A stretch of 64,000 bases of DNA from Dryomyza anilis (Eukaryota; Arthropoda; Insecta; Diptera; Dryomyzidae). A program made the translations under genes and the position numbers. Location: the NCBI GenBank assembly GCA_951804985.1, contig OX638131.1:102010464-102074463 (forward strand), read 5' to 3'. Position 1 is the first letter of the stretch, and each line of letters begins with the position of its first letter. The notes beneath the pieces were generated by a model. It ran no database searches, was not told the origin of the DNA, and saw only the letters and a program-made list of their open reading frames with translations. Of the stretch, positions 35,601-48,800 are shown piece by piece.

Positions 35601-36069
35601 AATTATTCACTTTTATCCCAACTTAAAATGGCTGTAGAATCTAAACGGAGCGTCGTAGAGGGGTCAAACTTTGCGTTTTTTATCCCATAGGAAACCTGAT
35701 TATTTGGTGTAAAAATTATAGGGATCGACTTAGTAGGATTCGAGAAATCACATCTTTAACTTCAAATGGCTGTAGAATCTAAACGGAGCGTCGTAGAGGG
35801 TCAAACTTTGCGCTTTTTATCCCATAGGAAACCTGATTATTTGGTGTAAAAATTATAGGGATCGACTTAGTAGGATTCGAGAAATCACATCTTTAACTTC
35901 AAATGGCTGTAGAATCTAAACGGAGCGTCGTAGAGGGTCAAACTTTGCGCTTTTTATCCCATAGGAAACCTGATTATTTGGTGTAAAAATCATAGTGATC
36001 GCCTTAGTAGGATTCGAGAAATCACATCTTTAACTTCAAATGGCTGTAGAATCTGAACGGAGCGTCGTA
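29615..36069. repeat. Two tandem copies of an about 3.2-kb higher-order satellite block
   Basis: The sequence from GAGTGGTC at about 29615 recurs from about 32906 and begins again at about 36070. The first copy is 3291 bp and the second 3164 bp. The 127-bp difference lies after GGAGCTTCGTA (near 30392): copy 1 has an additional near-monomer there. Rare variants appear at the same relative place in both copies: TCTCAACGGAGCATC (about 30707/33871), TTCAAATGCACTTTT (about 31652/34816), TATCTCATATG (about 31806/34969), GGAGAGTCGTAG (about 32417/35580). Confidence 0.9.
30232..30366. repeat. 66-bp half-monomer units (example: two in a row)
   Basis: Here ATGGCTGTAGAATCT..CGTAGAGGGGTCAAATTATTCACTTTTATCCCAACTTAAA is repeated with a 66-bp period. 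It corresponds to the first half of the monomer joined directly to the next one through AACTTAAAATGG instead of AACTTCAAATGG, with TTATTC replacing TTTGCA. The same double unit occurs at 33523-33657 and single ones recur throughout the array. The 66-bp length has no stop in one frame, giving repeated MAVES(E/K)RSVVEGSNYSLLSQLK peptides; I regard this as accidental. Confidence 0.85.
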
Positions 36070-38739
36070 GAGTGGTCAAACTTTGCACTTTTTATCCCAT
36101 AGGAAACCTGATTATTTGGTGTAAAAATCATAGTGATCGACTTAGTAGGATTCGAGAAATCACATCTTTAACTTCAAATGGCTGTAGAATCTAAACGGAG
36201 CGTCGTAGATTTGGTGTAAAAATCATAGTGATCGACTTAGTAGGATTCGAGAAATCACATCTTTAACTTCAAATGGCTGTAGAATCTAAACGGAGCGTCG
36301 TAGAGGGGTCAAACTTTGCACTTTTTATCCCATATGAAACACGATTGTTTGGTGTAAAAATCATAGTGATCGACTTAGTAGGATTCGAGAAATCACATCT
36401 TTAACTTCAAATGGCTGTAGAATCTAAACGGAGCGTCGTAGATTTGGTGTAAAAATCATAGTGATCGACTTAGTAGGATTCGAGAAATCACATCTTTAAC
36501 TTCAAATGGCTGTAGAATCTAAACGGAGCGTCGTAGAGGGGTCAAACTTTGCACTTTTTATCCCATAGGAAACCTGATTATTTGGTGTAAAAATCATAGT
36601 GATCGACTTAGTAGGATTCGAGAAATCACATCTTTAACTTCAAATGGCTGTAGAATCTAAACGGAGCGTCGTAGAGAGGTCAAACTTTGCACTTTTTATC
36701 CCATAGGAAACCTGATTATTTGGTGTAAAAATCATAGGGATCGACTAAGTAAGATTCGAGAAATCACATCTTTAACTTCAAATGGCTGTAGAATCTAAAC
36801 GGAGCGTCGTAGAGAGGTCAAACTTTGCACTTTTTATCCCATAGGAAACCTGATTATTTGGTGTAAAAATCATAGTGATCGACTTAGTAGGATTCGAGAA
36901 ATCACATCTTTAACTTCAAATGGCTGTAGAATCTAAACGGAGCGTCGTAGATTTGGTGTAAAAATCATAGTGATCGACTTAGTAGGATTCGAGAAATCAC
37001 ATCTTTAACTTCAAATGGCTGTAGAATCTAAACGGAGCGTCGTAGAGGGGTCAAACTTTGCACTTTTTATCCCATAGGAAACCTAATTATTTGGTGTAAA
37101 AATCATAGTGATCGACTTAGTAGGATTCGAGAAATCACATCTTTAACTTCAAATGGCTGTAGAATCTAAACGGAGCGTCGTAGAGGGGTCAAACTTTGCA
37201 CTTTTTATCCCATATGAAACACGATTGTTTGGTGTAAAAATCATAGTGATCGCCTTAGTAGGATTCGAGAAATCACATCTTTAACTTCAAATGGCTGTAG
37301 AATCTGAACGGAGAGTCGTAGAGGGGTCAAATTATTCACTTTTATCCCAACTTAAAATGGCTGTAGAATCTAAACGGAGCGTCGTAGAGGGGTCAAACTT
37401 TGCGTTTTTTATCCCATAGGAAACCTGATTATTTGGTGTAAAAATTATAGGGATCGACTTAGTAGGATTCGAGAAATCACATCTTTAACTTCAAATGGCT
37501 GTAGAATCTAAACGGAGCGTCGTAGAGGGTCAAACTTTGCGCTTTTTATCCCATAGGAAACCTGATTATTTGGTGTAAAAATTATAGGGATCGACTTAGT
37601 AGGATTCGAGAAATCACATCTTTAACTTCAAATGGCTGTAGAATCTAAACGGAGCGTCGTAGAGGGTCAAACTTTGCGCTTTTTATCCCATAGGAAACCT
37701 GATTATTTGGTGTAAAAATCATAGGGATCGACTAAGTAAGATTCGAGAAATCACATCTTTAACTTCAAATGGCTGTAGAATCTAAACGGAGCGTCGTAGA
37801 GAGGTCAAACTTTGCACTTTTTATCCCATAGGAAACCTGATTATTTGGTGTAAAAATCATAGTGATCGACTTAGTAGGATTCGAGAAATCACATCTTTAA
37901 CTTCAAATGGCTGTAGAATCTAAACGGAGCGTCGTAGATTTGGTGTAAAAATCATAGTGATCGACTTAGTAGGATTCGAGAAATCACATCTTTAACTTCA
38001 AATGGCTGTAGAATCTAAACGGAGCGTCGTAGAGGGGTCAAACTTTGCACTTTTTATCCCATATGAAACACGATTGTTTGGTGTAAAAATCATAGTGATC
38101 GACTTAGTAGGATTCGAGAAATCACATCTTTAACTTCAAATGGCTGTAGAATCTGAACGGAGCGTCGTAGAGGGGTCAAATTATTCACTTTTATCCCAAC
38201 TTAAAATGGCTGTAGAATCTAAACGGAGCGTCGTAGAGGGGTCAAACTTTGCGCTTTTTATCCCATAGGAAACCTGATTATTTGGTGTAAAAATTATAGG
38301 GATCGACTTAGTAGGATTCGAGAAATCACATCTTTAACTTCAAATGGCTGTAGAATCTAAACGGAGCGTCGTAGAGGGTCAAACTTTGCGCTTTTTATCC
38401 CATAGGAAACCTGATAATTTGGTGTAAAAATTATAGGGATCGACTTAGTAGGATTCGAGAAATCACATCTTTAACTTCAAATGGCTGTAGAATCTAAACG
38501 GAGCGTCGTAGAGGGTCAAACTTTGCGCTTTTTATCCCATAGGAAACCTGATTATTTGGTGTAAAAATCATAGGGATCGACTTAGTAGGATTCGAGAAAT
38601 CACATCTTTAACTTCAAATGGCTGTAGAATCTAAACGGAGCGTCGTAGAGGGTCAAACTTTGCGCTTTTTATCCCATAGGAAACCTGATTATTTGGTGTA
38701 AAAATCATAGGGATCGACTTAGTAGGATTCGAGAAATCA

Positions 38740-41320
38740 CATATTTAACTTCAAATGGCTGTAGAATCTAAACGGAGCGTCGTAGAGGGTCAAACTTTGC
38801 GCTTTTTATCCCATAGGAAACCTGATTATTTGGTGTAAAAATCATAGGGATCGACTCAGTAGGATTCGAGAAATCACATCTTTAACTTCAAATGGCTGTA
38901 GAATCTGAACGGGGCGTCGTGGAGGGGTCAAACTTTGCGCTTTTTATCCCATAGGAAACCTGATTATTTGGTGTAAAAATCATAGGGATCGACTTAGTAG
39001 GATTCGAGAAATCACATCTTTAACTTCAAATGCACTTTTTATCCCATAGGAAACCTGATTATTTGGTGTACAAATCATAGTGATCGACTAAGTAGGATTC
39101 GAGAAATCACATCTTTAACTTCAAATGGCTGTAGAATCTAGACGGAGCGTCGTAGAGGGGTCAAACTTTGCACTTTTTATCTCATATGAAACCCGATTAT
39201 TTGGTGTAAAAATCATAGGGATCGACTAAGTAAGATTCGAGAAATCACATCTTTAACTTCAAATGCACTTTTTATCCCATAGGAAACCTGATTATTTGGT
39301 GTACAAATCATAGGGATCGACCAAGTAGGATTCGAGAAATCACATCTTTAACTTCAAATGGCTGTAGAATCTAAACGGAGCGTCGTAGAGGGGTCAAACT
39401 TTGCGCTTTTTATCCATAGGAAACCTGATTATTTGGTGTACAAATCATAGCGATCGACTTAGTAGGATTCGAGAAATCACATCTTTAGCTTCAAATGGCT
39501 GTAGAATCTAAACGGAGCGTCGTAGAGGGGTCAAACTTTGCACTTTTTATCCCATAGGAAACCTGATTATTTGGTGTAAAAATCATAGTGATCGACTTAG
39601 TAGGATTCGAGAAATCACATCTTTAGCTTCAAATGGCTGTAGAATCTAAACGGAGCGTCGTAGAGGGGTCAAACTTTGCACTTTTTATCCCATAGGAAAC
39701 CTGATTATTTGGTGTAAAAATCATAGTGATCGACTTAGTAGGATTCGAGAAATCACATCTTTAACTTCAAATGGCTGTAGAATCTAAACGGAGCGTCGTA
39801 GAGGGTCAAACTTTGCGCTTTTTATCCCATAGGAAACCTGATTATTTGGTGTAAAAATCATAGGGATCGACTTAGTAGGATTCGAGAAATCACATCTTTA
39901 ACTTCAAATGGCTGTAGAATCTAAACGGAGCGTCGTAGAGGGTCAAACTTTGCGCTTTTTATCCCATAGGAAACCTGATTATTTGGTGTAAAAATCATAG
40001 GGATCGACTTAGTAGGATTCGAGAAATCACATATTTAACTTCAAATGGCTGTAGAATCTAAACGGAGCGTCGTAGAGGGTCAAACTTTGCGCTTTTTATC
40101 CCATAGGAAACCTGATTATTTGGTGTAAAAATCATAGGGATCGACTCAGTAGGATTCGAGAAATCACATCTTTAACTTCAAATGGCTGTAGAATCTGAAC
40201 GGGGCGTCGTGGAGGGGTCAAACTTTGCGCTTTTTATCCCATAGGAAACCTGATTATTTGGTGTAAAAATCATAGGGATCGACTTAGTAGGATTCGAGAA
40301 ATCACATCTTTAACTTCAAATGCACTTTTTATCCCATAGGAAACCTGATTATTTGGTGTACAAATCATAGTGATCGACTAAGTAGGATTCGAGAAATCAC
40401 ATCTTTAACTTCAAATGGCTGTAGAATCTAGACGGAGCGTCGTAGAGGGGTCAAACTTTGCACTTTTTATCTCATATGAAACCCGATTATTTGGTGTAAA
40501 AATCATAGGGATCGACTAAGTAAGATTCGAGAAATCACATCTTTAACTTCAAATGCACTTTTTATCCCATAGGAAACCTGATTATTTGGTGTACAAATCA
40601 TAGGGATCGACCAAGTAGGATTCGAGAAATCACATCTTTAACTTCAAATGGCTGTAGAATCTAAACGGAGCGTCGTAGAGGGGTCAAACTTTGCGCTTTT
40701 TATCCATAGGAAACCTGATTATTTGGTGTAAAAATCATAGCGATCGACTTAGTAGGATTCGAGAAATCACATCTTTAGCTTCAAATGGCTGTAGAATCTA
40801 AACGGAGCGTCGTAGAGGGGTCAAACTTTGCACTTTTTATCCCATAGGAAACCTGATTATTTGGTGTAAAAATCATAGTGATCGACTTAGTAGGATTCGA
40901 GAAAACACATCTTTAACTTCAAATGGCTGTAGAATCTAAACGGAGCGTCGTAGAGGGGTCAAACTTTGCACTTTTTATCCCATATGAAACACGATTGTTT
41001 GGTGTAAAAATCATAGTGATCGCCTTAGTAGGATTCGAGAAATCACATCTTTAACTTCAAATGGCTGTAGAATCTGAACGGAGAGTCGTAGAGGGGTCAA
41101 ATTATTCACTTTTATCCCAACTTAAAATGGCTGTAGAATCTAAACGGAGCGTCGTAGAGGGGTCAAACTTTGCGTTTTTTATCCCATAGGAAACCTGATT
41201 ATTTGGTGTAAAAATTATAGGGATCGACTTAGTAGGATTCGAGAAATCACATCTTTAACTTCAAATGGCTGTAGAATCTAAACGGAGCGTCGTAGAGGGT
41301 CAAACTTTGCGCTTTTTATC
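38740..41320. repeat. Tandem duplication with 1290-bp offset inside the satellite
   Basis: The truncated-monomer junctions at 39031 and 39264 recur at 40321 and 40554, both offset by exactly 1290 bp. ACATATTTAACTTC at about 38740 recurs at about 40030, and the TCTAGACGG and TATCTCATATG variants at about 39137/39179 recur at about 40427/40469. These markers also occur in the 3.2-kb blocks, so this block was copied from the same lineage. Confidence 0.85.
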
Positions 41321-44300
41321 CCATAGGAAACCTGATTATTTGGTGTAAAAATTATAGGGATCGACTTAGTAGGATTCGAGAAATCACATCTTTAACTTCA
41401 AATGGCTGTAGAATCTAAACGGAGCGTCGTAGAGGGTCAAACTTTGCGCTTTTTATCCCATAGGAAACCTGATTATTTGGTGTAAAAATCATAGTGATCG
41501 CCTTAGTAGGATTCGAGAAATCACATCTTTAACTTCAAATGGCTGTAGAATCTGAACGGAGCGTCGTAGAGGGGTCAAACTTTGCGTTTTTTATCCCATA
41601 GGAAACCTGATTATTTGGTGTAAAAATTATAGGGATCGACTTAGTAGGATTCGAGAAATCACATCTTTAACTTCAAATGGCTGTAGAATCTAAACGGAGC
41701 GTCGTAGAGGGTCAAACTTTGCGCTTTTTATCCCATAGGAAACCTGATTATTTGGTGTAAAAATTATAGGGATCGACTTAGTAGGATTCGAGAAATCACA
41801 TCTTTAACTTCAAATGGCTGTAGAATCTAAACGGAGCGTCGTAGAGGGTCAAACTTTGCGCTTTTTATCCCATAGGAAACCTGATTATTTGGTGTAAAAA
41901 TCATAGTGATCGCCTTAGTAGGATTCGAGAAATCACATCTTTAACTTCAAATGGCTGTAGAATCTGAACGGAGCGTCGTAGAGTGGTCAAACTTTGCACT
42001 TTTTATCCCATATGAAACCCGATTATTTGGTGTAAAAATCATAGGGATCGACTAAGTAAGATTCGAGAAATCACATCTTTAACTTCAAATGGCTGTAGAA
42101 TCTAAACGGAGCGTCGTAGAGAGGTCAAACTTTGCACTTTTTATCCCATAGGAAACCTGATTATTTGGTGTAAAAATCATAGTGATCGACTTAGTAGGAT
42201 TCGAGAAATCACATCTTTAACTTCAAATGGCTGTAGAATCTAAACGGAGCGTCGTAGAGAGGTCAAACTTTGCACTTTTTATCCCATAGGAAACCTGATT
42301 ATTTGGTGTAAAAATCATAGTGATCGACTTAGTAGGATTCGAGAAATCACATCTTTAACTTAAAATGGCTGTAGAATCTGAACGGAGCGTCGTAGAGGGA
42401 TCAAATTATTCACTTTTATCCCAACTTAAAATGGCTGTAGAATCTAAACGGAGCGTCGTAGAGGGGTCAAACTTTGCGCTTTTTATCCGATAAGAAACCT
42501 GATTATTTGGTGTAAAAATCATAGGGATTGACTTAGTAGGATTCGACAAATCGCATCTTTAACTTCAAATGGCTGTAAAATCTAAACGGAGCGTCGTAGG
42601 GGGGTCAAACTTTACACTTTTTATCCCATAGGAAACCCGATTGTTTGGTGTAAAAATCATAGTGATCGCCTTAGTAGGATTCGAGAAATCACATCTTTAA
42701 CTTCAAATGGGTGTAGAATCTAAACGGAGCGTCGTAGAGGGTCAAACTTTGCGCTTTTTATCCCATAGGAAACGTGATTATTTGGTGTAAAAATCATAGG
42801 GATCGACTTAGTAGGATTCGAGAAATCACATCTTTAACTTCAAATGGCTGTAGAATCTAAACGGAGCGTCGTAGAGGGGTCAAACTTTGCGCTTTTTATC
42901 CCATAGGAAACCTGATTATTTGGTGTAAAAATCATAGCGATCGACTTAGTAGGATTCGAGAAATCACATCTTTAACTTCAAATGGCTGTAGAATCTAAAC
43001 GGAGCGTCGTAGAGGGGTCAAACTTTGCGCTTTTTATCCCATAGGAAACCTGATTATTTGGTGTAAAAATCATAGGGATCGACTAAGTAGGATTCGAGAA
43101 ATCACATCTTTAACTTCAAATGGCTGTAGAATCTGAACGGAGCGTCGTAGAGGGGTCAAATTATTCACTTTTATCCCAACTTAAAATGGCTGTAGAATCT
43201 AAACGGAGCGTCGTAGAGGGTCAAACTTTGCGCTTTTTATCCCATAGGAAACCTGATTATTTGGTGTAAAAATCATAGGGATCGACTTAGTAGGATTCGA
43301 GAAATCACATCTTTAACTTCAAATGGCTGTAGAATCTGAACGGAGCGTCGTGGAGGGGTCAAACTTTGCGCTTTTTATCCCATAGGAAACCTGATTATTT
43401 GGTGTAAAAATTATAGGGATCGACTTAGTAGGATTCGAGAAATCACATCTTTAACTTCAAATGGCTGTAGAATCTGAACGGAGCGTCGTAGAGGGTCAAA
43501 CTTTGCACTTCTAATCCCAACTTAAAATGGCGGTAGAATATGAACGTAGCGTCGTAGAGAGGTCAACTTTGCACTTTTTATCCCATAGGAAACCTGATAA
43601 TTTGGTGTAAAAATCATAGGGATCGACTAAGTAGGATTCGAGAAATCACATCTTTAACTTCAAATGGCTGTAGAATCTGAACGGAGCGTCGTGGAGGGGT
43701 CAAACTTTGCGCTTTTTATCCCATAGGAAACCTGATTATTTGGTGTAAAAATCATAGGGATCGACTTAGTAGGATTCGAGAAATCACATCTTTAACTTCA
43801 AATGACTGTAGAATCTAAACGGAGCGTCGTAGAGGGTCAAACTTTGCGCTTTTTATCCCATAGGAAACCTGATTATTTGGTGTAAAAATCATAGTGATCG
43901 CCTTAGTAGGATTCGAGAAATCACATCTTTAACTTCAAATGGCTGTAGAATCTGAACGGAGCGTCGTAGAGTGGTCAAACTTTGCACTTTTTATCCCATA
44001 TGAAACCCGATTATTTGGTGTAAAAATCATAGGGATCGACTAAGTAAGATTCGAGAAATCACATCTTTAACTTCAAATGGCTGTAGAATCTAAACGGAGC
44101 GTCGTAGAGAGGTCAAACTTTGCACTTTTTATCCCATAGGAAACCTGATTATTTGGTGTAAAAATCATAGTGATCGACTTAGTAGGATTCGAGAAATCAC
44201 ATCTTTAACTTCAAATGGCTGTAGAATCTAAACGGAGCGTCGTAGAGGGGTCAAACTTTGCACTTTTTATCCCATATGAAACACGATTGTTTGGTGTAAA

Positions 44301-45688
44301 AATCATAGTGATCGACTTAGTAGGATTCGAGAAATCACATCTTTAACTTCAAATGGCTGTAGAATCTGAACGGAGCGTCGTAGAGGGGTCAAATTATTCA
44401 TTTTTATCCCAACTTAAAATGGCTGTAGAATCTAAACGGAGCGTCGTAGAGGGGTCAAACTTTGCGCTTTTTATCCGATAAGAAACCTGATTATTTGGTG
44501 TAAAAATCATAGGAATTGACTTAGTAGGATTCGACAAATCGCATCTTTAACTTCAAATGGCTGTAGAATCTGAACGGAGCGTCGTAGAGGGGTCAAATTA
44601 TTCACTTTTATCCCAACTTAAAATGGCTGTAGAATCTAAACGGAGCGTCGTAGAGGGTCAAACTTTGCGCTTTTTATCCCATAGGAAACCTGATTATTTG
44701 GTGTAAAAATCATAGGGATCGACTTAGTAGGATTCGAGAAATCACATCTTTAACTTCAAATGGCTGTAGAATCTGAACGGAGCGTCGTAGAGGGGTCAAA
44801 CTTTGCGCTTTTTATCCCATAGGAAACCTGATTATTTGGTGTAAAAATTATAGGGATCGACTTAGTAGGATTCGAGAAATCACATCTTTAACTTCAAATG
44901 GCTGTAGAATCTAAACGGAGCGTCGTAGACGGTCAAACTTTGCGCTTTTTATCCCATAGGAAACCTGATTATTTGGTGTAAAAATCATAGGGATCGACTT
45001 AGTAGGATTCGAGAAATCACATCTTTAACTTCAAATGGCTGTAGAATCTAAACGGTGCGTCGTAGAGGGTCAAACTTTGCGCTTTTTATCCCATAGGAAA
45101 CCTGATTATTTGATGTAAAAACATAGGGATCAACTTAGTAGGATTCGAGAAATCACATCTTTAACTTCAAATGGCTGTAGAATCTAAACGGAGCGTCGTA
45201 GAGGGTCAAACTTTGCGCTTTTTATCCCATAGGAAACCTGATTATTTGGTGTAAAAATCATAGGGATCGACTCAGTAGGATTCGAGAAATCACATCTTTA
45301 ACTTCAAATGGCTGTAGAATCTGAACGGAGCGTCGTAGAGGGGTCAAACTTTGCGCTTTTTATCCCATAGGAAACCTGATTATTTGGTGTAAAAATCATA
45401 GGGATCGACTAAGTAAGATTCGAGAAATCACAACTTTAACTTCAACTGGCTGTAGAATCTAAACGGAGCGTCGTAGAGGGGTCAAACTTTGCACTTTTTA
45501 TCCCATATGAAAACCGATTATTTGGTGTAAAAATCATAGGGATCGACTAAGTAAGATTCGAGAAATCACATCTTTAACTTCAAATGGCTGTAGAATCTAA
45601 ACGGAGCGTCGTAGAGGGGTCAAACTTTGCACTTTTTATCCCATAGGAAACCTGATTATTTGGTGTAAAAATCATAGTGATCGACTTA

Positions 45689-45854
45689 TGCCCGTAACTT
45701 CAACGAGTAGATATCTATTGGTGTTCGTACCGAACAGATATCTCTTACCTATCCGGTGTTTTTACTCCTTAACTATGCGTTGAAGTTACGAAATTTTGCT
45801 TACACGATAGATAACTAAGCACCAGTAGATATCTATTCGTTGAAGTTACGGGCA
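45689..45854. mobile_element. 166-bp MITE, PIF/Harbinger-like, inserted in the satellite
   Basis: The termini TGCCCGTAACTTCAACG and CGTTGAAGTTACGGGCA extend into 34-bp inverted repeats (45689-45722, 45821-45854) with two mismatches. The target duplication is TTA (45686-45688 and 45855-45857): removing the element and one TTA restores the satellite sequence GATCGACTTAGTAGG. A TTA/TWA duplication is typical of PIF/Harbinger elements, but the termini are not diagnostic. AGATATCT occurs three times (45709, 45736, 45827). A 13-mer of the terminal repeat, CGTTGAAGTTACG, is repeated internally at 45778-45790. There is no coding capacity and no second copy in the window. Confidence 0.9.
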
Positions 45855-48800
45855 TTAGTAGGATTCGAGAAATCACATCTTTAACTTCAAATGGCTGTAG
45901 AATCTAAACGGAGCGTCGTAGAGGGGTCAAACTTTGCACTTTTTATCCCATATGAAACACGATTGTTTGGTGTAAAAATCATAGTGATCGCCTTAGTAGG
46001 ATTCGAGAAATCACATCTTTAACTTCAAATGGCTGTAGAATCTGAACGGAGCGTCGTAGAGGGGTCAAATTATTCACTTTTATCCCAACTTAAAATGGCT
46101 ATAGAATCTAACCGGAGCGTCGTAGAGGGGTCAAACTTTGCGCTTTTTATCCGATAATCCAAACCTGATTATTTGGTGTAAAAATCATAGGGATCGACTA
46201 AGTAAGATTTGAGAAATCACATCTTTAACTTCAAATGGCTGTAGAATCTAAACGGAGCGTCGTAGAGGGGTCAAACTTTGCACTTTTTATCCCATAGGAA
46301 ACCTGATTATTTGGTGTACAAATCATAGGGATCGACTAAGTAGGATTCGAGAAATCACATCTTTAACTTCAAATGGCTGTAGAATCTAAACGGAGCGTCG
46401 TAGAGGGGTCAAACTTTGCGCTTTTTATCCCATAGGAAACCTGATTATTTGGTGTAAAAATCATAGCGATCGACTTAGTAGGATTCGAGAAATCACATCT
46501 TTAACTTCAAATGGCTGTAGAATCTAAACGGAGCGTCGTAGAGGGGTCAAACTTTGCGCTTTTTATCCCATAGGAAACCTGATTATTTGGTGTAAAAATC
46601 ATAGGGATCGACTAAGTAGGATTCGAGAAATCACATCTTTAACTTCAAATGGCTGTAGAATCTGAACGGAGCGTCGTAGAGGGGTCAAATTATTCACTTT
46701 TATCCCAACTTAAAATGGCTGTAGAATCTAAACGGAGCGTCGTAGAGGGTCAAACTTTGCGCTTTTTATCCCATAGGAAACCTGATTATTTGGTGTAAAA
46801 ATCATAGGGATCGACTTAGTAGGATTCGAGAAATCACATCTTTAACTTCAAATGGCTGTAGAATCTGAACGGAGCGTCGTAGAGGGGTCAAACTTTGCGC
46901 TTTTTATCCCATAGGAAACCTGATTATTTGGTGTAAAAATTATAGGGATCGACTTAGTAGGATTCGAGAAATCACATCTTTAACTTCAAATGGCTGTAGA
47001 ATCTAAACGGAGCGTCGTAGAGGGTCAAACTTTGCGCTTTTTATCCCATAGGAAACCTGATTATTTGGTGTAAAAATCATAGGGATCGAATTAGTAGGAT
47101 TCGAGAAATCACATCTTTAACTTCAAATGGCTGTAGAATCTAAACGGTGCGTCGTAGAGGGTCAAACTTTGCGCTTTTTATCCCATAGGAAACCTGATTA
47201 TTTGATGTAAAAATCATAGGGATCGACTTAGTAGGATTCGAGAAATCACATCTTTAACTTCAAATGGCTGTAGAATCTAAACGGAGCGTCGTAGAGGGTC
47301 AAACTTTGCGCTTTTTATCCCATAGGAAACCTGATTATTTGGTGTAAAAATCATAGGGATCGACTCAGTAGGATTCGAGAAATCACATCTTTAACTTCAA
47401 ATGGCTGTAGAATCTGAACGGAGCGTCGTAGAGGGGTCAAACTTTGCGCTTTTTATCCCATAGGAAACCTGATTATTTGGTGTAAAAATTATAGGGATCG
47501 ACTTAGTAGGATTCGAGAAATCACATCTTTAACTTCAAATGGCTGTAGAATCTAAACGGAGCGTCGTAGAGGGGTCAAACTTTGCGCTTTTTATCCGATA
47601 AGAAACCTGATTATTTGGTGTAAAAATCATAGGGATTGACTTAGTAGGATTCGACAAATCGCATCTTTAACTTCAAATGGCTGTAAAATCTAAACGGAGC
47701 GTCGTAGGGGGGTCAAACTTTACACTTTTTATCCCATAGGAAACCCGATTGTTTGGTGTAAAAATCATAGTGATCGCCTTAGTAGGATTCGAGAAATCAC
47801 ATCTTTAACTTCAAATGGCTGTAGAATCTGAACGGAGCGTCGTAGAGGGGTCAAATTATTCACTTTTATCCTAACTTAAAATGGCTGTAGAATCTAAACG
47901 GAGCGTCGTAGAGGGTCAAACTTTGCGCTTTTTATCCCATAGGAAACCTGATTATTTGGTGTAAAAATCATAGGGATCGACTTAGTAGGATTCGAGAAAT
48001 CACATCTTTAACTTCAAATGGCTGTAGAATCTGAACGGAGCGTCGTAGAGGGGTCAAACTTTGCGCTTTTTATCCCATAGGAAACCTGATTATTTGGTGT
48101 AAAAATTATAGGGATCGACTTAGTAGGATTCGAGAAATCACATCTTTAACTTCAAATGGCTGTAGAATCTAAACGGAGCGTCGTAGAGGGGTCAAACTTT
48201 GCGCTTTTTATCCCATAGGAAACCTGATTATTTGGTGTAAAAATCATAGGGATCGACTAAGTAGGATTCGAGAAATCACATCTTTAACTTCAAATGGCTG
48301 TAGAATCTGAACGGAGCGTCGTAGAGGGGTCAAATTATTCACTTTTATCCCAACTTAAAATGGCTGTAGAATCTAAACGGAGCGTCGTAGAGGGGTCAAA
48401 CTTTGCACTTTTTATCCCATAGGAAACCTGATTATTTGGTGTAAAAATCATAGGGATCGACTTAGTAGGATTCGAGAAATCACATCTTTAACTTCAAATG
48501 GCTGTAGAATCTGAACGGAGCGTCGTAGAGGGGTCAAACTTTGCACTTTTTATCCCATAGGAAACCTGATTATTTGGTGTAAAAATCATAGTGATCGACT
48601 TAGTAGGATTCGAGAAATCACATCTTTAACTTCAAATGGCTGTAGAATCTAAACGGAGCGTCGTAGAGGGGTCAAACTTTGCACTTTTTATCCCATAGGA
48701 AACCTGATTATTTGGTGTAAAAATCATAGTGATCGACTTAGTAGGATTCGAGAAATCACATCTTTAACTTCAAATGGCTGTAAAATCTAAACGGAGCGTC

